Below the pieces are notes generated by a model. The model was given only the letters and a program-made list of their open reading frames with translations. It ran no database searches and was not told where the DNA came from. This document shows positions 8,515 through 17,083 of a stretch of DNA of 64,000 nt, one piece after another. The stretch is taken from positions 1,364,001-1,428,000 of the forward strand of contig NC_010505.1 of NCBI RefSeq assembly GCF_000019725.1, given 5' to 3'. Both the position numbers and the translations under genes were made by a program. This DNA comes from Methylobacterium radiotolerans JCM 2831 (GTDB lineage Bacteria; Pseudomonadota; Alphaproteobacteria; Rhizobiales; Beijerinckiaceae). Positions within the stretch are counted from its first letter, which is position 1, and each line of letters begins with the position of its first letter.

Positions 8515-9639
8515 CTAGTGACCGATGATCGCGAGATCGGGCGCGCCGGAGCGCGCGGATCCGGACCGCGCGCCCGCTTCGTCGAGGAAGCGTTCGAGTT
8601 CCTCGGCGCGGGCGGCGGCGGTGTGCCGCGCGAGGATCGCCGCGCGGGCGGCGGCGCCGAGGCTCCGCCGATCCGCCTCGGCGCGCCCGCGCAGGATGGC
8701 CAGGACGGCTTCCGGGCCGTCGGGGAGCAGGATCTCGCGCTCCGGGACGAGCAGGGTGTCGAGGCCGTCCCACCGGTCGGAGATCACCGGCGTGCCGCAG
8801 GCGCCCGCCTCGAACAGGCGCACGCTCGGGCTCCAGCCGGCCCGGACCATGTCGGCGCGGGTGACGTTCAGGGTGTAGCGGCTCGCCGCGTAGAAATCCG
8901 GGTGCCGGTCGGGCGGCAGGTGCTCGATCCGCTCCACGTTGGCGGGCCAGTCGATGCCGGCCGGGTACTGGGGGCCCGCCACCGCGAAGCGGAGATCGGG
9001 CGCGCGGCGGGCCGGCTCGATCAGCAGGCGCTCCAGCGTCGGCTGCCGGTCCGGGCTGTAGGTCCCGAGATACGAGAGGTCGTAGCGCGCCGGGCGGTCG
9101 AGGGCCGGGTAGGCGTCGGGGTCGACCGAGCAGTAGAGAGCCCTGGCGGCGGGCGCGCCGTAGGCCCGCTCCAGGCGCCGCAGGGTCGGGCCGCCCGTGA
9201 AGGACAGGTAGAGGTCGTAGTCCCGGATCTGCCCGGCCGCGAGGTAGGCGCAGGTGCCGGCCTCCAGGGCGGCCAGCGTCACCGGCGTGTCGATGTCGTA
9301 GAAGGCGCGGGTTCCCCGCGCCCAGTCGAGCACCCGGGCGCCCGCCGCGACGCCGTCGGGCACGTAGGAGCCGACGATCACGGCGTCCGCCGCCGCGATG
9401 GCGGCGCGGTGCGCGTCGAGCCCGTCGAGGTCGCCGTAGAGGGCGAGGTCGCAGAAATCGGGATCGGGCAGGTCGCGGTGCTGGGCGTACCAGGGCACGT
9501 CGCGCTCCAGGAACAGCACGTCGTGGCCGCGGCCCGCGAAGGCCTTGAGCAGGGCCCGGTAGGTGGTCGCGTGGCCGTTCCCCCAGGAGGAGGACAGGCT
9601 GAGCCCCAGGACGACGAGGCGCATCGGGGCCGCGCTCAC
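8515..9639 (-). CDS. CgeB-like glycosyltransferase, copy 3 of 3
   Basis: A 374-residue cytoplasmic GT-B-fold glycosyltransferase of the CgeB/DUF3880 plus GT1-like type. The start region (LSSSWGNGHATTYRALL) and the C-terminal RLFEAGACGTPVISDRWDGLDTLL match those of the two genes upstream, so the three arose by duplication. GTG 9639 is chosen because it forms a GTGA overlap with the preceding stop and has GGAG seven bases upstream; ATG 9624 would shorten it by five residues. The sugar donor and acceptor are not known. Confidence 0.82.
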   Translation of the reverse strand: MSAAPMRLVVLGLSLSSSWGNGHATTYRALLKAFAGRGHDVLFLERDVPWYAQHRDLPDPDFCDLALYGDLDGLDAHRAAIAAADAVIVGSYVPDGVAAGARVLDWARGTRAFYDIDTPVTLAALEAGTCAYLAAGQIRDYDLYLSFTGGPTLRRLERAYGAPAARALYCSVDPDAYPALDRPARYDLSYLGTYSPDRQPTLERLLIEPARRAPDLRFAVAGPQYPAGIDWPANVERIEHLPPDRHPDFYAASRYTLNVTRADMVRAGWSPSVRLFEAGACGTPVISDRWDGLDTLLVPEREILLPDGPEAVLAILRGRAEADRRSLGAAARAAILARHTAAARAEELERFLDEAGARSGSARSGAPDLAIIGH

Positions 9640-10739
9640 GCGACGCTCCGCCGGTTCGCGTCCGCCTTGCGGGCCACCTCCGCCCGCAGGATCGCGTCGA
9701 CCTCGACGGCGCGGCGCGCGTAGGTGTGCTCGGCCGCGATGCGCCGGCGGGCGGCCTCGCCGATGGCGCGGGCCCGCTCCGGGGTGAGGGCGGCGACGTG
9801 GTCGGCGACGTCGCGCCCGTCCCGGGCGACCAGCACCTCGGTCCCCTCGTCGAGGAACAGGCCGAGGCCCTCCCAGGCGTCGGTGATCAGGCAGGCGCCG
9901 GCGCCGGCGGCCTCGAACACCCGGGTGGCCGGGGAGAAGCCCACCGCCGCCATGCTGTCGCGGGCGATGTTCAGGACGGCGAGCGGCGTCGTGTTGAAGG
10001 CGTTGTGCTCGCGCGTGTAGACGTGGCCGAGATGCCGGACGTTGAGCGGCAGGCCGCGGCTCTCCCAGCCGTTGCCGCCGATCAGGAACGACCGCTCCGG
10101 CAGGCGGGCCGCCGCCGCGAGGAAGAACTTCTCGACGCGGGCCTCGCGGTCGGGCAGGCGGTTGCCCAGGAAGGCGAGGTCGGCCGCGAAGCGCGGCTCC
10201 GGCGGCACCGGGAAATGGGTGTCCGGATCGAGCGCGTTGTAGATCGGGATGCAGGCCCGGGCGCCGAAGCCCTCGTAGGCCTCGACCACCGGCGGGCCGC
10301 CGCCGTAGGTGAGCACGAGGTCGAGATCGGGCAGGGCGCGGCGGAGCGTGTGGTCGGCGTCGGCGCGCATCTCGGCGAGCGTCGCCGGGGCGTCGACGTC
10401 CCAGAAGATCCGCACCGCCTCCGGGCGGGATGCCGCGATGACGCCGTGGAGCAGCTCGTCGTCGAACACGCCGACGCCGCTCGCCTTCACGACCACGTCG
10501 GCCTGCGCCGCCTCGGCGATGACCGCGCGCGCCGCGTCGATCGTCGCCGGGTAGACCGTCACGGACGCGTAGGGCGGGGGCTCGATGTCCCGGTGCTGCT
10601 GCCGGTCGAAGGCGTCGGGCTCGTAGAAGGTGATCGTGTGGCCGTGCCGCGCCAGGGCGGCGAGCATACCCCGGTAATAGGTGGCGGCGCCGTTCCAGTA
10701 GGACGACAGCAGGGAGGAGCCGTAGAAGGCGATTCTCAC
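9636..10739 (-). CDS. CgeB-like glycosyltransferase, copy 2 of 3
   Basis: This is a 367-residue paralogue of its two neighbours. It starts RIAFYGSSLLSSYWNGAAT and has the linker YNALDPDTHFP before the second Rossmann domain (DLAFLGNRLPDREARV). The C-terminal donor-site region is TRVFEAAGAGACLITDAWEGL. The GTG start at 10739 overlaps the previous stop as GTGA. It is predicted to transfer a nucleotide-activated sugar onto a growing glycan in the cytoplasm. Three adjacent divergent copies suggest three consecutive, different linkages. Confidence 0.82.
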   Translation of the reverse strand: MRIAFYGSSLLSSYWNGAATYYRGMLAALARHGHTITFYEPDAFDRQQHRDIEPPPYASVTVYPATIDAARAVIAEAAQADVVVKASGVGVFDDELLHGVIAASRPEAVRIFWDVDAPATLAEMRADADHTLRRALPDLDLVLTYGGGPPVVEAYEGFGARACIPIYNALDPDTHFPVPPEPRFAADLAFLGNRLPDREARVEKFFLAAAARLPERSFLIGGNGWESRGLPLNVRHLGHVYTREHNAFNTTPLAVLNIARDSMAAVGFSPATRVFEAAGAGACLITDAWEGLGLFLDEGTEVLVARDGRDVADHVAALTPERARAIGEAARRRIAAEHTYARRAVEVDAILRAEVARKADANRRSVA

Positions 10740-12055
10740 GCGGTGGCCTCCAGGGTGGCGGGCGCCCGCAGGCTCGCGGCGATGGACAGGAGTTCCTCGG
10801 CGCGGTGCGCGCAGGTGTGGCGCGCCCGGATCGTGGCGAGGCCGGAGGCCGCGAGCGCCTGCCGGAGACCGGCATCCGACCGCAGGGCGCGCAGGTGACC
10901 CTCCATCTCGGCGCCGGTGCGGGCGACGAGGTAGTCCCGGCCCGGCCGGAACAGGCCCTCCGCGTCGTCCCACGGCGCGCAGACCAGGGGGATGCCGCAG
11001 GCGAGCGCCTCGAACACCCGGATCGTCGGGATGCCCGGCAGGCGCTCCACGTAGAAGCGCCGGGGCACGTGCACGGTGGCGAGATGGCGGGCGAACAGGC
11101 CCGGCGCGGCGGCGTTCGCCGCCCAGCCGTGATAGCGGGCACCGTAGCGCCGGAGCGTCGCGAGCGCCGCCTCGGGATAGCGCACGCCGTAGATGTCCAG
11201 CGGCAGGCCGACCTGCGCGGCGGGGCGGAACAGGTAGGTCTCCAGCTCCGCGCTGCGCTCGTCGTCGCCCCAGTTGCCGATCCAGATCAGGCCGGCGCGG
11301 GCGCTCTCCCGACCATCCGGATCGGACGCGACGCGCGCCCTCTCCCGTGCGGGAGAGGGTTGGGGTGAGGGTGGCGAACCCTCCGGATGAGGCGCGCCAG
11401 CGACGCGCGGGAACGGCGCGCCGCGTCCGGATGGACCTGATCCCTCACCCTGTCCCTCTCCCGAACGGGAGAGGGGACCCGCGCCAGATCCGGCGCCGTC
11501 GAGATCCGGCAGTTCCTGCGCAGGCGGGTGGAACAGCCGCGTGTCGGCCGCCTCGTGCCAGACGAAGACCCGGCGGCCCCAGCCTCGCGCCCGGTAGACG
11601 GCGGCCAGGGTCTCTCCGAAGGCGAGCACGCCGTCGTAGCCGGACAGGTCGAAGCGCTCCATCTCGGCCGGGGCACTCACCGCCCGGTGATGGGTGTCGT
11701 GGAACAGGAGCGTGTAGCGCGCCCCGCGGCGCCGGGCGGCGCCGAGCGCCGCCACCAGGGCCGGCTCGCTCCACTCGTGGACCACCACGAGGTCGCTGTC
11801 GGACACGCGCTCGACCACCGCGTCGATGGCGGCGTAGCGGTCGGAGGCCAGCTCCGGATAGGCCGCCCGGTAGGCGTCGAGGCCGGCCGCGCCGTGGTCG
11901 CGCAGGAGGTTCTCGAGGCTCCAGGCGCCCTCCGGCTCGTGGGCCCTGACGCTGTGGCCGCGCGCCCTCAGCTCGCGCAGGACGCCGCGCAGGAAATGCG
12001 CGTTGCCGTGGTTCCAGCACGAGGCCAGGGAGTGGGTGAAGTAGGCGATCCTCAT
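10736..12055 (-). CDS. CgeB-like glycosyltransferase, copy 1 of 3, carrying an in-frame repeat insertion
   Basis: The 439-residue product is a paralogue of the next two genes: SLASCWNHGNAHFLRGVL at the start, RVFEALACGIPLVCAPWDDA near the end. It is about 65-70 residues longer than its paralogues because of a Pro/Ser/Gly/Glu-rich segment at residues 186-254, between RLFHPP and LIWIGNWGDDERS. That segment is encoded by a pair of inverted palindromic repeats (11339-11475) read in frame, and sits exactly in the linker between the two Rossmann domains, where it may be tolerated. The ATG start overlaps the preceding stop by four bases. Whether the enzyme is active cannot be told. Confidence 0.82.
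   Translation of the reverse strand: MRIAYFTHSLASCWNHGNAHFLRGVLRELRARGHSVRAHEPEGAWSLENLLRDHGAAGLDAYRAAYPELASDRYAAIDAVVERVSDSDLVVVHEWSEPALVAALGAARRRGARYTLLFHDTHHRAVSAPAEMERFDLSGYDGVLAFGETLAAVYRARGWGRRVFVWHEAADTRLFHPPAQELPDLDGAGSGAGPLSRSGEGQGEGSGPSGRGAPFPRVAGAPHPEGSPPSPQPSPARERARVASDPDGRESARAGLIWIGNWGDDERSAELETYLFRPAAQVGLPLDIYGVRYPEAALATLRRYGARYHGWAANAAAPGLFARHLATVHVPRRFYVERLPGIPTIRVFEALACGIPLVCAPWDDAEGLFRPGRDYLVARTGAEMEGHLRALRSDAGLRQALAASGLATIRARHTCAHRAEELLSIAASLRAPATLEATA
11339..11475. repeat. Paired inverted palindromic (REP/BIME-like) element inside a gene
   Basis: Two 34-base units face each other. Unit 1 (11339-11372) has the hairpin arms CCCTCTCCCG and CGGGAGAGGG with a TG centre, followed by TTGGGGTGAGGG. 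Unit 2 (11442-11475) is its inverted copy, with arms CCCTCTCCCG and CGGGAGAGGG around AA and CCCTCACCC before it. The intervening bases also show partial inverted similarity (CTCCGGATGAGGCGCGCC against a near complement). The whole is read without a stop as part of the glycosyltransferase. Confidence 0.85.
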
Positions 12056-13185
12056 GCGGCGGCTCCGCCGAGCCGGGCCGGCGCCCCGTCGAGGAGGCAG
12101 CGCAGCACCCCGAGCACACCCTCGGTCATCGCCTCGACCCCGTAGCGGGCGGCGCGATCGGCCGCGGCCGCCCCGGCGGCGGCGCGCCGGGCTGGATCGT
12201 CCAGGAGGTCCCGCACGGCCTGCGCGGCGGCCCCGTCGTCGTCCGCGCCCACGAAGGCGGCAACGCCGTCCCACAGCTCGCGGAAGCCCGGCATGTCGGA
12301 CAACACGAGGGCGCAGCCCGAAGCGGCCGCTTCCAGCACGGCGAGGCCGAACGGCTCGTAGCGGGCGAGGGACACGAAGACCGGGCGGCCGGCGAGCTCC
12401 GCGGCGATGCCCGCATCGTCGAGCCGCCCGAGGCGCTGCAGGTGGCGCGTCTCGACCCGCGCGCCGTTCGGCCCGTCGACGGAGCCGGCGGCGCGCAGCG
12501 GCACCGGCAGGCGGGCGGCGAGGCGGTCCAGGGCGGCGGCATTCTTCGCCCGGTCCCAGAGGCGCCCGGCCGTGAAGACGAAGGGCGCGGCGGCCCGGGG
12601 CTGCGCGCCGCTCGGCGCGCGCCCGTTGCGGACCACGACGGGCGGTTGCGGGAGGCCGCAGACCCGGGCGGTCGCCAGCGCGTGCGCCCGGGTGGGGGCG
12701 AGGAGGGCGTCGGCGGCGCGGCAGCCCCGCGCGGTGAGGTCGTGGCGCCACGCGAGGTCGGCCGGGAGCGGCCCGGTCTCGACCGCGTCCCACCACGTCG
12801 CCACGCAGGAATGGCACACGGCCGCCACCGGCACGGGGAAGTCGGCGAGCGCCATGGCGGGGCTGTGCAGGTGGACGAGATCGGCGCGCAGGGTCCGGGC
12901 GAGCCCGGCCAGCGCCCGCGCGGCGCCCAGCACGGCGTCGGGCGTCGCGGCGGTCCAGTCCAGGGGCAGCCCGGTGGCGCGGATGCGCGCGCCCGTGGCG
13001 GCCTCGGCCGCCGCGATCCGCGCCTCGGAGGGGGCCGGGCCCAGGACCGCGACGGTCACGGCGAGGCCCCGCCGGACCAGGCCGGCCGCGAGGTCGAGGC
13101 TGTACTGCCAGACGCCGCCCACCGCGTCCGCGCTCATCAGGACGTGCGGCGCCGCTGCCGGGGAGGGGCTCAGCGGCACCCGCAT
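12052..13185 (-). CDS. Glycosyltransferase family 4 protein
   Basis: This retaining GT-B glycosyltransferase has 377 residues. VGGVWQYSLDLAAGLVRRG near the N-terminus is the acceptor-side loop, and SLARYEPFGLAVLEAAASGCALVLSD carries the EX7E donor-binding motif. FVFTAGRLWDRAKNA marks the start of the second domain. Its ATG lies inside the end of the radical SAM gene, a 16-base overlap, and its stop overlaps the next transferase gene. It is expected to add one sugar to the operon's glycan in the cytoplasm; the donor is unknown. Confidence 0.87.
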   Translation of the reverse strand: MRVPLSPSPAAAPHVLMSADAVGGVWQYSLDLAAGLVRRGLAVTVAVLGPAPSEARIAAAEAATGARIRATGLPLDWTAATPDAVLGAARALAGLARTLRADLVHLHSPAMALADFPVPVAAVCHSCVATWWDAVETGPLPADLAWRHDLTARGCRAADALLAPTRAHALATARVCGLPQPPVVVRNGRAPSGAQPRAAAPFVFTAGRLWDRAKNAAALDRLAARLPVPLRAAGSVDGPNGARVETRHLQRLGRLDDAGIAAELAGRPVFVSLARYEPFGLAVLEAAASGCALVLSDMPGFRELWDGVAAFVGADDDGAAAQAVRDLLDDPARRAAAGAAAADRAARYGVEAMTEGVLGVLRCLLDGAPARLGGAAA

Positions 13186-14477
13186 GCGGCCTCCAGCTCG
13201 GACAGCGGCAGGGGACGCTCGTCCTGGATCTCGCTGAACTGCGTGAACTGGCCGAGATAGTGCGCGTGCGCCCGCTCCCAGGCCCGGTCGTCCGGCTCGC
13301 CCCAGAGGCGCCGGTAATCGGGGGAGCTCGGATACGGGTAGAGCGGGACGGGATCGTTCGCCCAGACCCCCTGGCCGCGCAGGCGGTCGCGCCACGTCGC
13401 CACGAGATCGGGATCGTCGCCCGCCACGGCGATGAGGTTCGCCTGCACGAACGGCACCGTGCGGCGGGCGTGGATCAGGCGCTCGGCGAGATCGTCGGTC
13501 GAGGCGCGGCAGCGCTTGTCGAGGGCGGCGCGGCCTTCCTCCGTCAGGCTCTCGATCCCGGCCTCGATGGAGACGCAGCCCGCCGCCCCGAGGAGGTCGA
13601 GCAGGTCGGGCTTCCACAGGTCGATCCGGGTCTGGATCCCGAAGCGGATGTTCCGCGTGACCAGCGCCTCCAGAAGCGGCTTCTGCGGCAGGAAGATCTC
13701 GTCGACGAAGTAGACGTAGGTGACGCCCTGCGCGATCAGCCCGTCGATCTCGTCGAGGACGATCCCGAGATCCCGGCGCCGGTAGGCGTCGCGGAAGTCG
13801 ATCTTGGCGCAGAACGAGCAGGTATAGGGACAGCCGCGCGAGGCCTCGACCTCGGCGCCAGGGCCGTCCGGCGCGGCGTCGAACCGGTGGTGGTGGTGCC
13901 GGTGCCGGGCGATCCAGTGATCCGGCCAGCGCAGGGCCGGCAGGTCGGTGAAGCGGCCGGCCTGGGGCGGGCCGGTCACCGCGACCGCCTCACCGTCGCG
14001 GACCGCGAGGCCGGGCACGGCCCGCAGGGTTTCCGGGCGCAGGTCGGGCAGGCCGGCGAGCCGGGCGACGACCTCCTCGCACTCGCCGCGCACGACGATG
14101 TCGCAGCCGAGCTTGTCGAGCGCCGGACGCGGCGTCGCGGAGCCGTGGGGGCCGACCGCGACAGTGGTGCCGCCCCGGCCCGCCAGGGTGTCGAGGAACA
14201 GGCGGGGCACCCGCAGCTCCGGCGGGGCGCAGCGCCAGAACAGGTAGGTGGGGGCGGTCGCCACCACGGTCATGGCGGGGGCGAAGGCCGCGACGCGGTC
14301 GGCGGCGGCCTCGGCGGTCAGGCCCTCGAGATGCGCGTCCACGAGCAGCGTCTCGTGGCCGGAGGCCGCCAGCAGCGCGGCGGAGTAGCCGAGTTCGAGC
14401 GGCAGGTGCGGCTCGCGGCAGCCGAAATAGATGCTGTTGCGGTAGTCCCAGGGCGGGTTGACCAGCGCGACTCTCAT
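13170..14477 (-). CDS. B12-binding radical SAM protein (TIGR04295-like)
   Basis: A 435-residue cobalamin-dependent radical SAM enzyme. The N-terminal B12 domain contains DAHLEG, fitting the DxHxxG histidine-ligand motif, and the iron-sulfur site is SRGCPYTCSFCAK (CxxxCxxC). The C-terminal part is the TIM-barrel of the Elp3-like group (VYFVDEIFLP, VSIEAGIES). Such enzymes usually methylate unactivated carbon or phosphorus centres. The family resembles TIGR04295, which recurs in oligosaccharide-type cassettes beside glycosyltransferases. It overlaps the SDR upstream by four bases. The exact reaction is not known. Confidence 0.87.
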   Translation of the reverse strand: MRVALVNPPWDYRNSIYFGCREPHLPLELGYSAALLAASGHETLLVDAHLEGLTAEAAADRVAAFAPAMTVVATAPTYLFWRCAPPELRVPRLFLDTLAGRGGTTVAVGPHGSATPRPALDKLGCDIVVRGECEEVVARLAGLPDLRPETLRAVPGLAVRDGEAVAVTGPPQAGRFTDLPALRWPDHWIARHRHHHHRFDAAPDGPGAEVEASRGCPYTCSFCAKIDFRDAYRRRDLGIVLDEIDGLIAQGVTYVYFVDEIFLPQKPLLEALVTRNIRFGIQTRIDLWKPDLLDLLGAAGCVSIEAGIESLTEEGRAALDKRCRASTDDLAERLIHARRTVPFVQANLIAVAGDDPDLVATWRDRLRGQGVWANDPVPLYPYPSSPDYRRLWGEPDDRAWERAHAHYLGQFTQFSEIQDERPLPLSELEAACGCR

Positions 14478-15538
14478 GCGGCCGCCCCCGCGATCGGTGC
14501 CGCGCCATCCGACGACGCGCGCGCGGCGGCGAGCCAGCCGGCGAGGTCGGCGACGCCGTCGCGCCAGCCCGTGAAGGGGGCGAGGCCGAGTCGCGCGACG
14601 GCCCGGCGCGTGTCCGAGACGTAGTAGCGCTGATCGCCCGGGCGCCACGCCTGGAAGCTGCGCGATACCGGGCGCCCCAGCAGGGTGCCGACATGGTCGA
14701 GGAGCTGCAGCAGGCTCACGGCGTTGCCGGGGCCGCCGCCGACGTTGAAGGCGTGGCCCGCCGCGTCGTCGATGCGGGCGAGCGCCGCCCGGTAGACCGC
14801 CACCACGTCGCGCACGTGCAGGATGTCGCGCACCTGCCGTCCGTCGCCGTAGAGCGTGACCGCCTCGCCGGCGAGCGCCCGGATCAGGAAGTGGGCGACC
14901 CAGCCCTGGTCCTCGTTGCCCATCTGGCGCGGACCGTAGATGCAGCTCATCCGCATCACCGCCGCCGGGACGCCGAAGCTGCGGGCGTAGTCGAGGACGT
15001 ACTGGTCCGCCGCTCCCTTGGAGCAGCCGTAGGGCGTGTGGAAGTCGAGGGGCCGGGTCTCGCCGATGCCGCGCCGGCGCAGGTCCGGATCGGCCGGCAG
15101 ATAGGCGTCGCCGACCGCCTCCAGGGCGATGTCGGGCAGGTCGCCGTAGACCTTGTTGGTCGAGGCGTAGAGGAGCGGCACCGGCCGCGCCTGCGCCCGC
15201 AGGGCCTCCAGCAGGTTCACGGTGCCGAGGAGGTTGATCTCCATGTCGGCCCGCGGCGCGACGAGGCTCGTCGTCACCGCCACCTGGGCGGCGAAGTGGA
15301 ACACCGCGCCGGCCTCCGCCACCGCGCGGCCGAGCTCCTGGATGTCGCGGATGTCGGCGACGATCGGGATGATCCGGGCGCCGTGGCGCTGCCGCAGCCA
15401 CGCGAGGTTGGCCTCGACGCCGGGGCGCGAGAGGATGTCGTAGACGATCACCGCGTGGCCGTCGGCCGCGAGGCTGTCGGACAGGTTGGCACCGATGAAC
15501 CCGGCGCCCCCGGTGACGAGGATCGGCCGGCCGCTCAC
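14474..15538 (-). CDS. NAD-dependent sugar epimerase/dehydratase (CDP-paratose-epimerase-like)
   Basis: The 354-residue extended SDR has TGGAGFIGANL at the NAD site and YGCSK as the YxxxK catalytic pair. STNKVYGDLPD and the EANLAWLRQRHG segment resemble CDP-paratose/tyvelose 2-epimerases. It should make or change an activated sugar in the cytoplasm. A GTG start at 15538 overlaps the preceding stop (GTGA). Exact substrate is unsure, since related SDRs act on many nucleotide sugars. Confidence 0.82.
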   Translation of the reverse strand: MSGRPILVTGGAGFIGANLSDSLAADGHAVIVYDILSRPGVEANLAWLRQRHGARIIPIVADIRDIQELGRAVAEAGAVFHFAAQVAVTTSLVAPRADMEINLLGTVNLLEALRAQARPVPLLYASTNKVYGDLPDIALEAVGDAYLPADPDLRRRGIGETRPLDFHTPYGCSKGAADQYVLDYARSFGVPAAVMRMSCIYGPRQMGNEDQGWVAHFLIRALAGEAVTLYGDGRQVRDILHVRDVVAVYRAALARIDDAAGHAFNVGGGPGNAVSLLQLLDHVGTLLGRPVSRSFQAWRPGDQRYYVSDTRRAVARLGLAPFTGWRDGVADLAGWLAAARASSDGAAPIAGAAA

Positions 15539-16647
15539 GCGACGAGACCGCGCGCTTCGAGTTCGCGCCGCGCCTCGGCGACGCGGTCGACGGCCTGCTG
15601 CTCGGCCACCCAGGCGGCGAGTTCGGCGAGCCCCTCGGCGAAGTCGCGGCGCGGCGCGTAGCCGAGCTCCCGCTGGATCTTGCCGATATCGGCGATGCAG
15701 TGGCGGATGTCGCCGAGCCGCGCCTGACCGGTCACCTCCGGCCCGATCTCCTCGCGGCCCATCGCGCGGGCGAGCAGGCGGGCGACCTCGCTGACCGTGC
15801 GGTCCTGGCCGCTGCCGACGTTGTAGACCTGACCGGCGGCGGCCGGGTGCTCCAGGGCCAGCGCGAAGGCCTGCGCGACGTCCTCGACGTGGACGAAGTC
15901 GCGCCGCTGCGCGCCGTCCTCGAAGATCATCGGCGGCTGGCCGTTGTGGAGCCGCGCCGCGAAGATCGCCAGCACGCCGGTATAGGGGTTCGAGAGCGCC
16001 TGGCCCGGCCCGTAGGCGTTCCACAGGCGGAGCGCCACGCCCTCCATCCCGTAGGCGGGGGCGAGGGTGAGCGTCAGGCGCTCCTGCATGTACTTGGTCA
16101 GGGCGTAGACGGAGGCGAGGGCCGGGCGCTTCGTCTCGGGCGTCGGGATCGGCCGCATGGGCTGCCCGCGCCCGTCGAGGGGGTCCCAGGGCTCCCCGGG
16201 CCGGCGCGGGCGGCGCACCACCTCCTCGGCGGTCGACCCGTCGGAGGTGCGGTACAGCCCCTCGCCGTAGATGCTCATCGAGGAGGCGACGACCACGCGC
16301 CTCACCGGGGCGTCGATGAGCTGCTGGAACAGCACCGCCGTGCCGCAATCGTTGACCGAGACGTAGCGCTCGACCGCGTACATGCTCTGGCCGACGCCGA
16401 CCTCGGCGGCGAGGTGCACGACCCGGTCGATGCCCGACAGGGCGCGCGCCACGGCCGCACCGTCGCGGACGTCGCCCGCCTGGAACTCGACGTCCGACGG
16501 CAGCGCGTCGGCGCCGCTCTCGCCGCCGTGGACCTGCTCGATCAGACTGTCGAGCACCCGCACGCGGTAGCCGCGGCGCAGCAATTCGGCGGCGAGATGG
16601 CGGCCGATGAAGCCGGCGCCACCGGTAATGAGCACAGATTCCGGCAC
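15535..16647 (-). CDS. NAD-dependent sugar epimerase (dTDP-rhamnose 4-epimerase-like)
   Basis: This is the first gene of the long leftward glycan operon. The 370-residue extended SDR has ITGGAGFIGRHL, the VVASSMSIYGEG strand and YALTK as YxxxK. The long insert around TAEEVVRRPRRPGEPW and the SMSIYGEGLY segment resemble dTDP-L-rhamnose 4-epimerases that make 6-deoxy-L-talose. The start is GTG at 16647. It would supply an activated deoxysugar to the transferases downstream. The substrate is inferred from family likeness only. Confidence 0.83.
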   Translation of the reverse strand: MPESVLITGGAGFIGRHLAAELLRRGYRVRVLDSLIEQVHGGESGADALPSDVEFQAGDVRDGAAVARALSGIDRVVHLAAEVGVGQSMYAVERYVSVNDCGTAVLFQQLIDAPVRRVVVASSMSIYGEGLYRTSDGSTAEEVVRRPRRPGEPWDPLDGRGQPMRPIPTPETKRPALASVYALTKYMQERLTLTLAPAYGMEGVALRLWNAYGPGQALSNPYTGVLAIFAARLHNGQPPMIFEDGAQRRDFVHVEDVAQAFALALEHPAAAGQVYNVGSGQDRTVSEVARLLARAMGREEIGPEVTGQARLGDIRHCIADIGKIQRELGYAPRRDFAEGLAELAAWVAEQQAVDRVAEARRELEARGLVA

Positions 16648-17083
16648 GAGGCGTGGAAACTCCCCTGCGAGGACTTAAAGCTATGTAGATCGGGAATCCC
16701 GTCTCGATGAAATAACTCAGGTTAAGAGCCGGATTTCTGCGCCGAAAAGCGGGACTATAACGGCGGAGACGAAAAGATACGGCCGCTTACTTATCGACAA
16801 CAACGGATCATCGGGCGGCAGTCGATCCGCGACCGCCGCCAGTATGCGCGGCCCCGGGGGCGACGATCAGCGCCCTATTTCGCCAGCAAACCCGCGCTGG
16901 CTGTACTGGCGGGGCCTCGCCGGCACCGTACGGGCACATGGCGCGGCGGTCCCGTCGCGGGATCCGCGGGGCCCGTTGCCACGCGCAGGCCCCGGCTTCC
17001 CGCTCCCCGGCCGCCAGGGAACCGGTCCGGCGGGGGCGGGGGAAGATCGCCGCAGGGGATCGTTGTCCTAGGCGCGGGGTCCG
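16648..17083 (-). promoter_or_regulatory. Intergenic region upstream of the glycan operon
   Basis: No gene was seen. Bases about 16670-16810 are AT-rich for this genome and should hold the promoter of the twelve-gene operon. On the minus strand TTGTCG (about 16793-16798) and TATCTT (about 16772-16777) are spaced 15 bases apart and could be a vegetative promoter, but this is weak. The rest, up to the end of the lactonase gene, is GC-rich and featureless. Confidence 0.4.

Noticed and set aside
5812..9723. A 1303-codon open frame on the plus strand
   Set aside because: It is antisense to four or five genes with clear motifs and has no recognisable domain. At this GC content long antisense frames without stops are expected.
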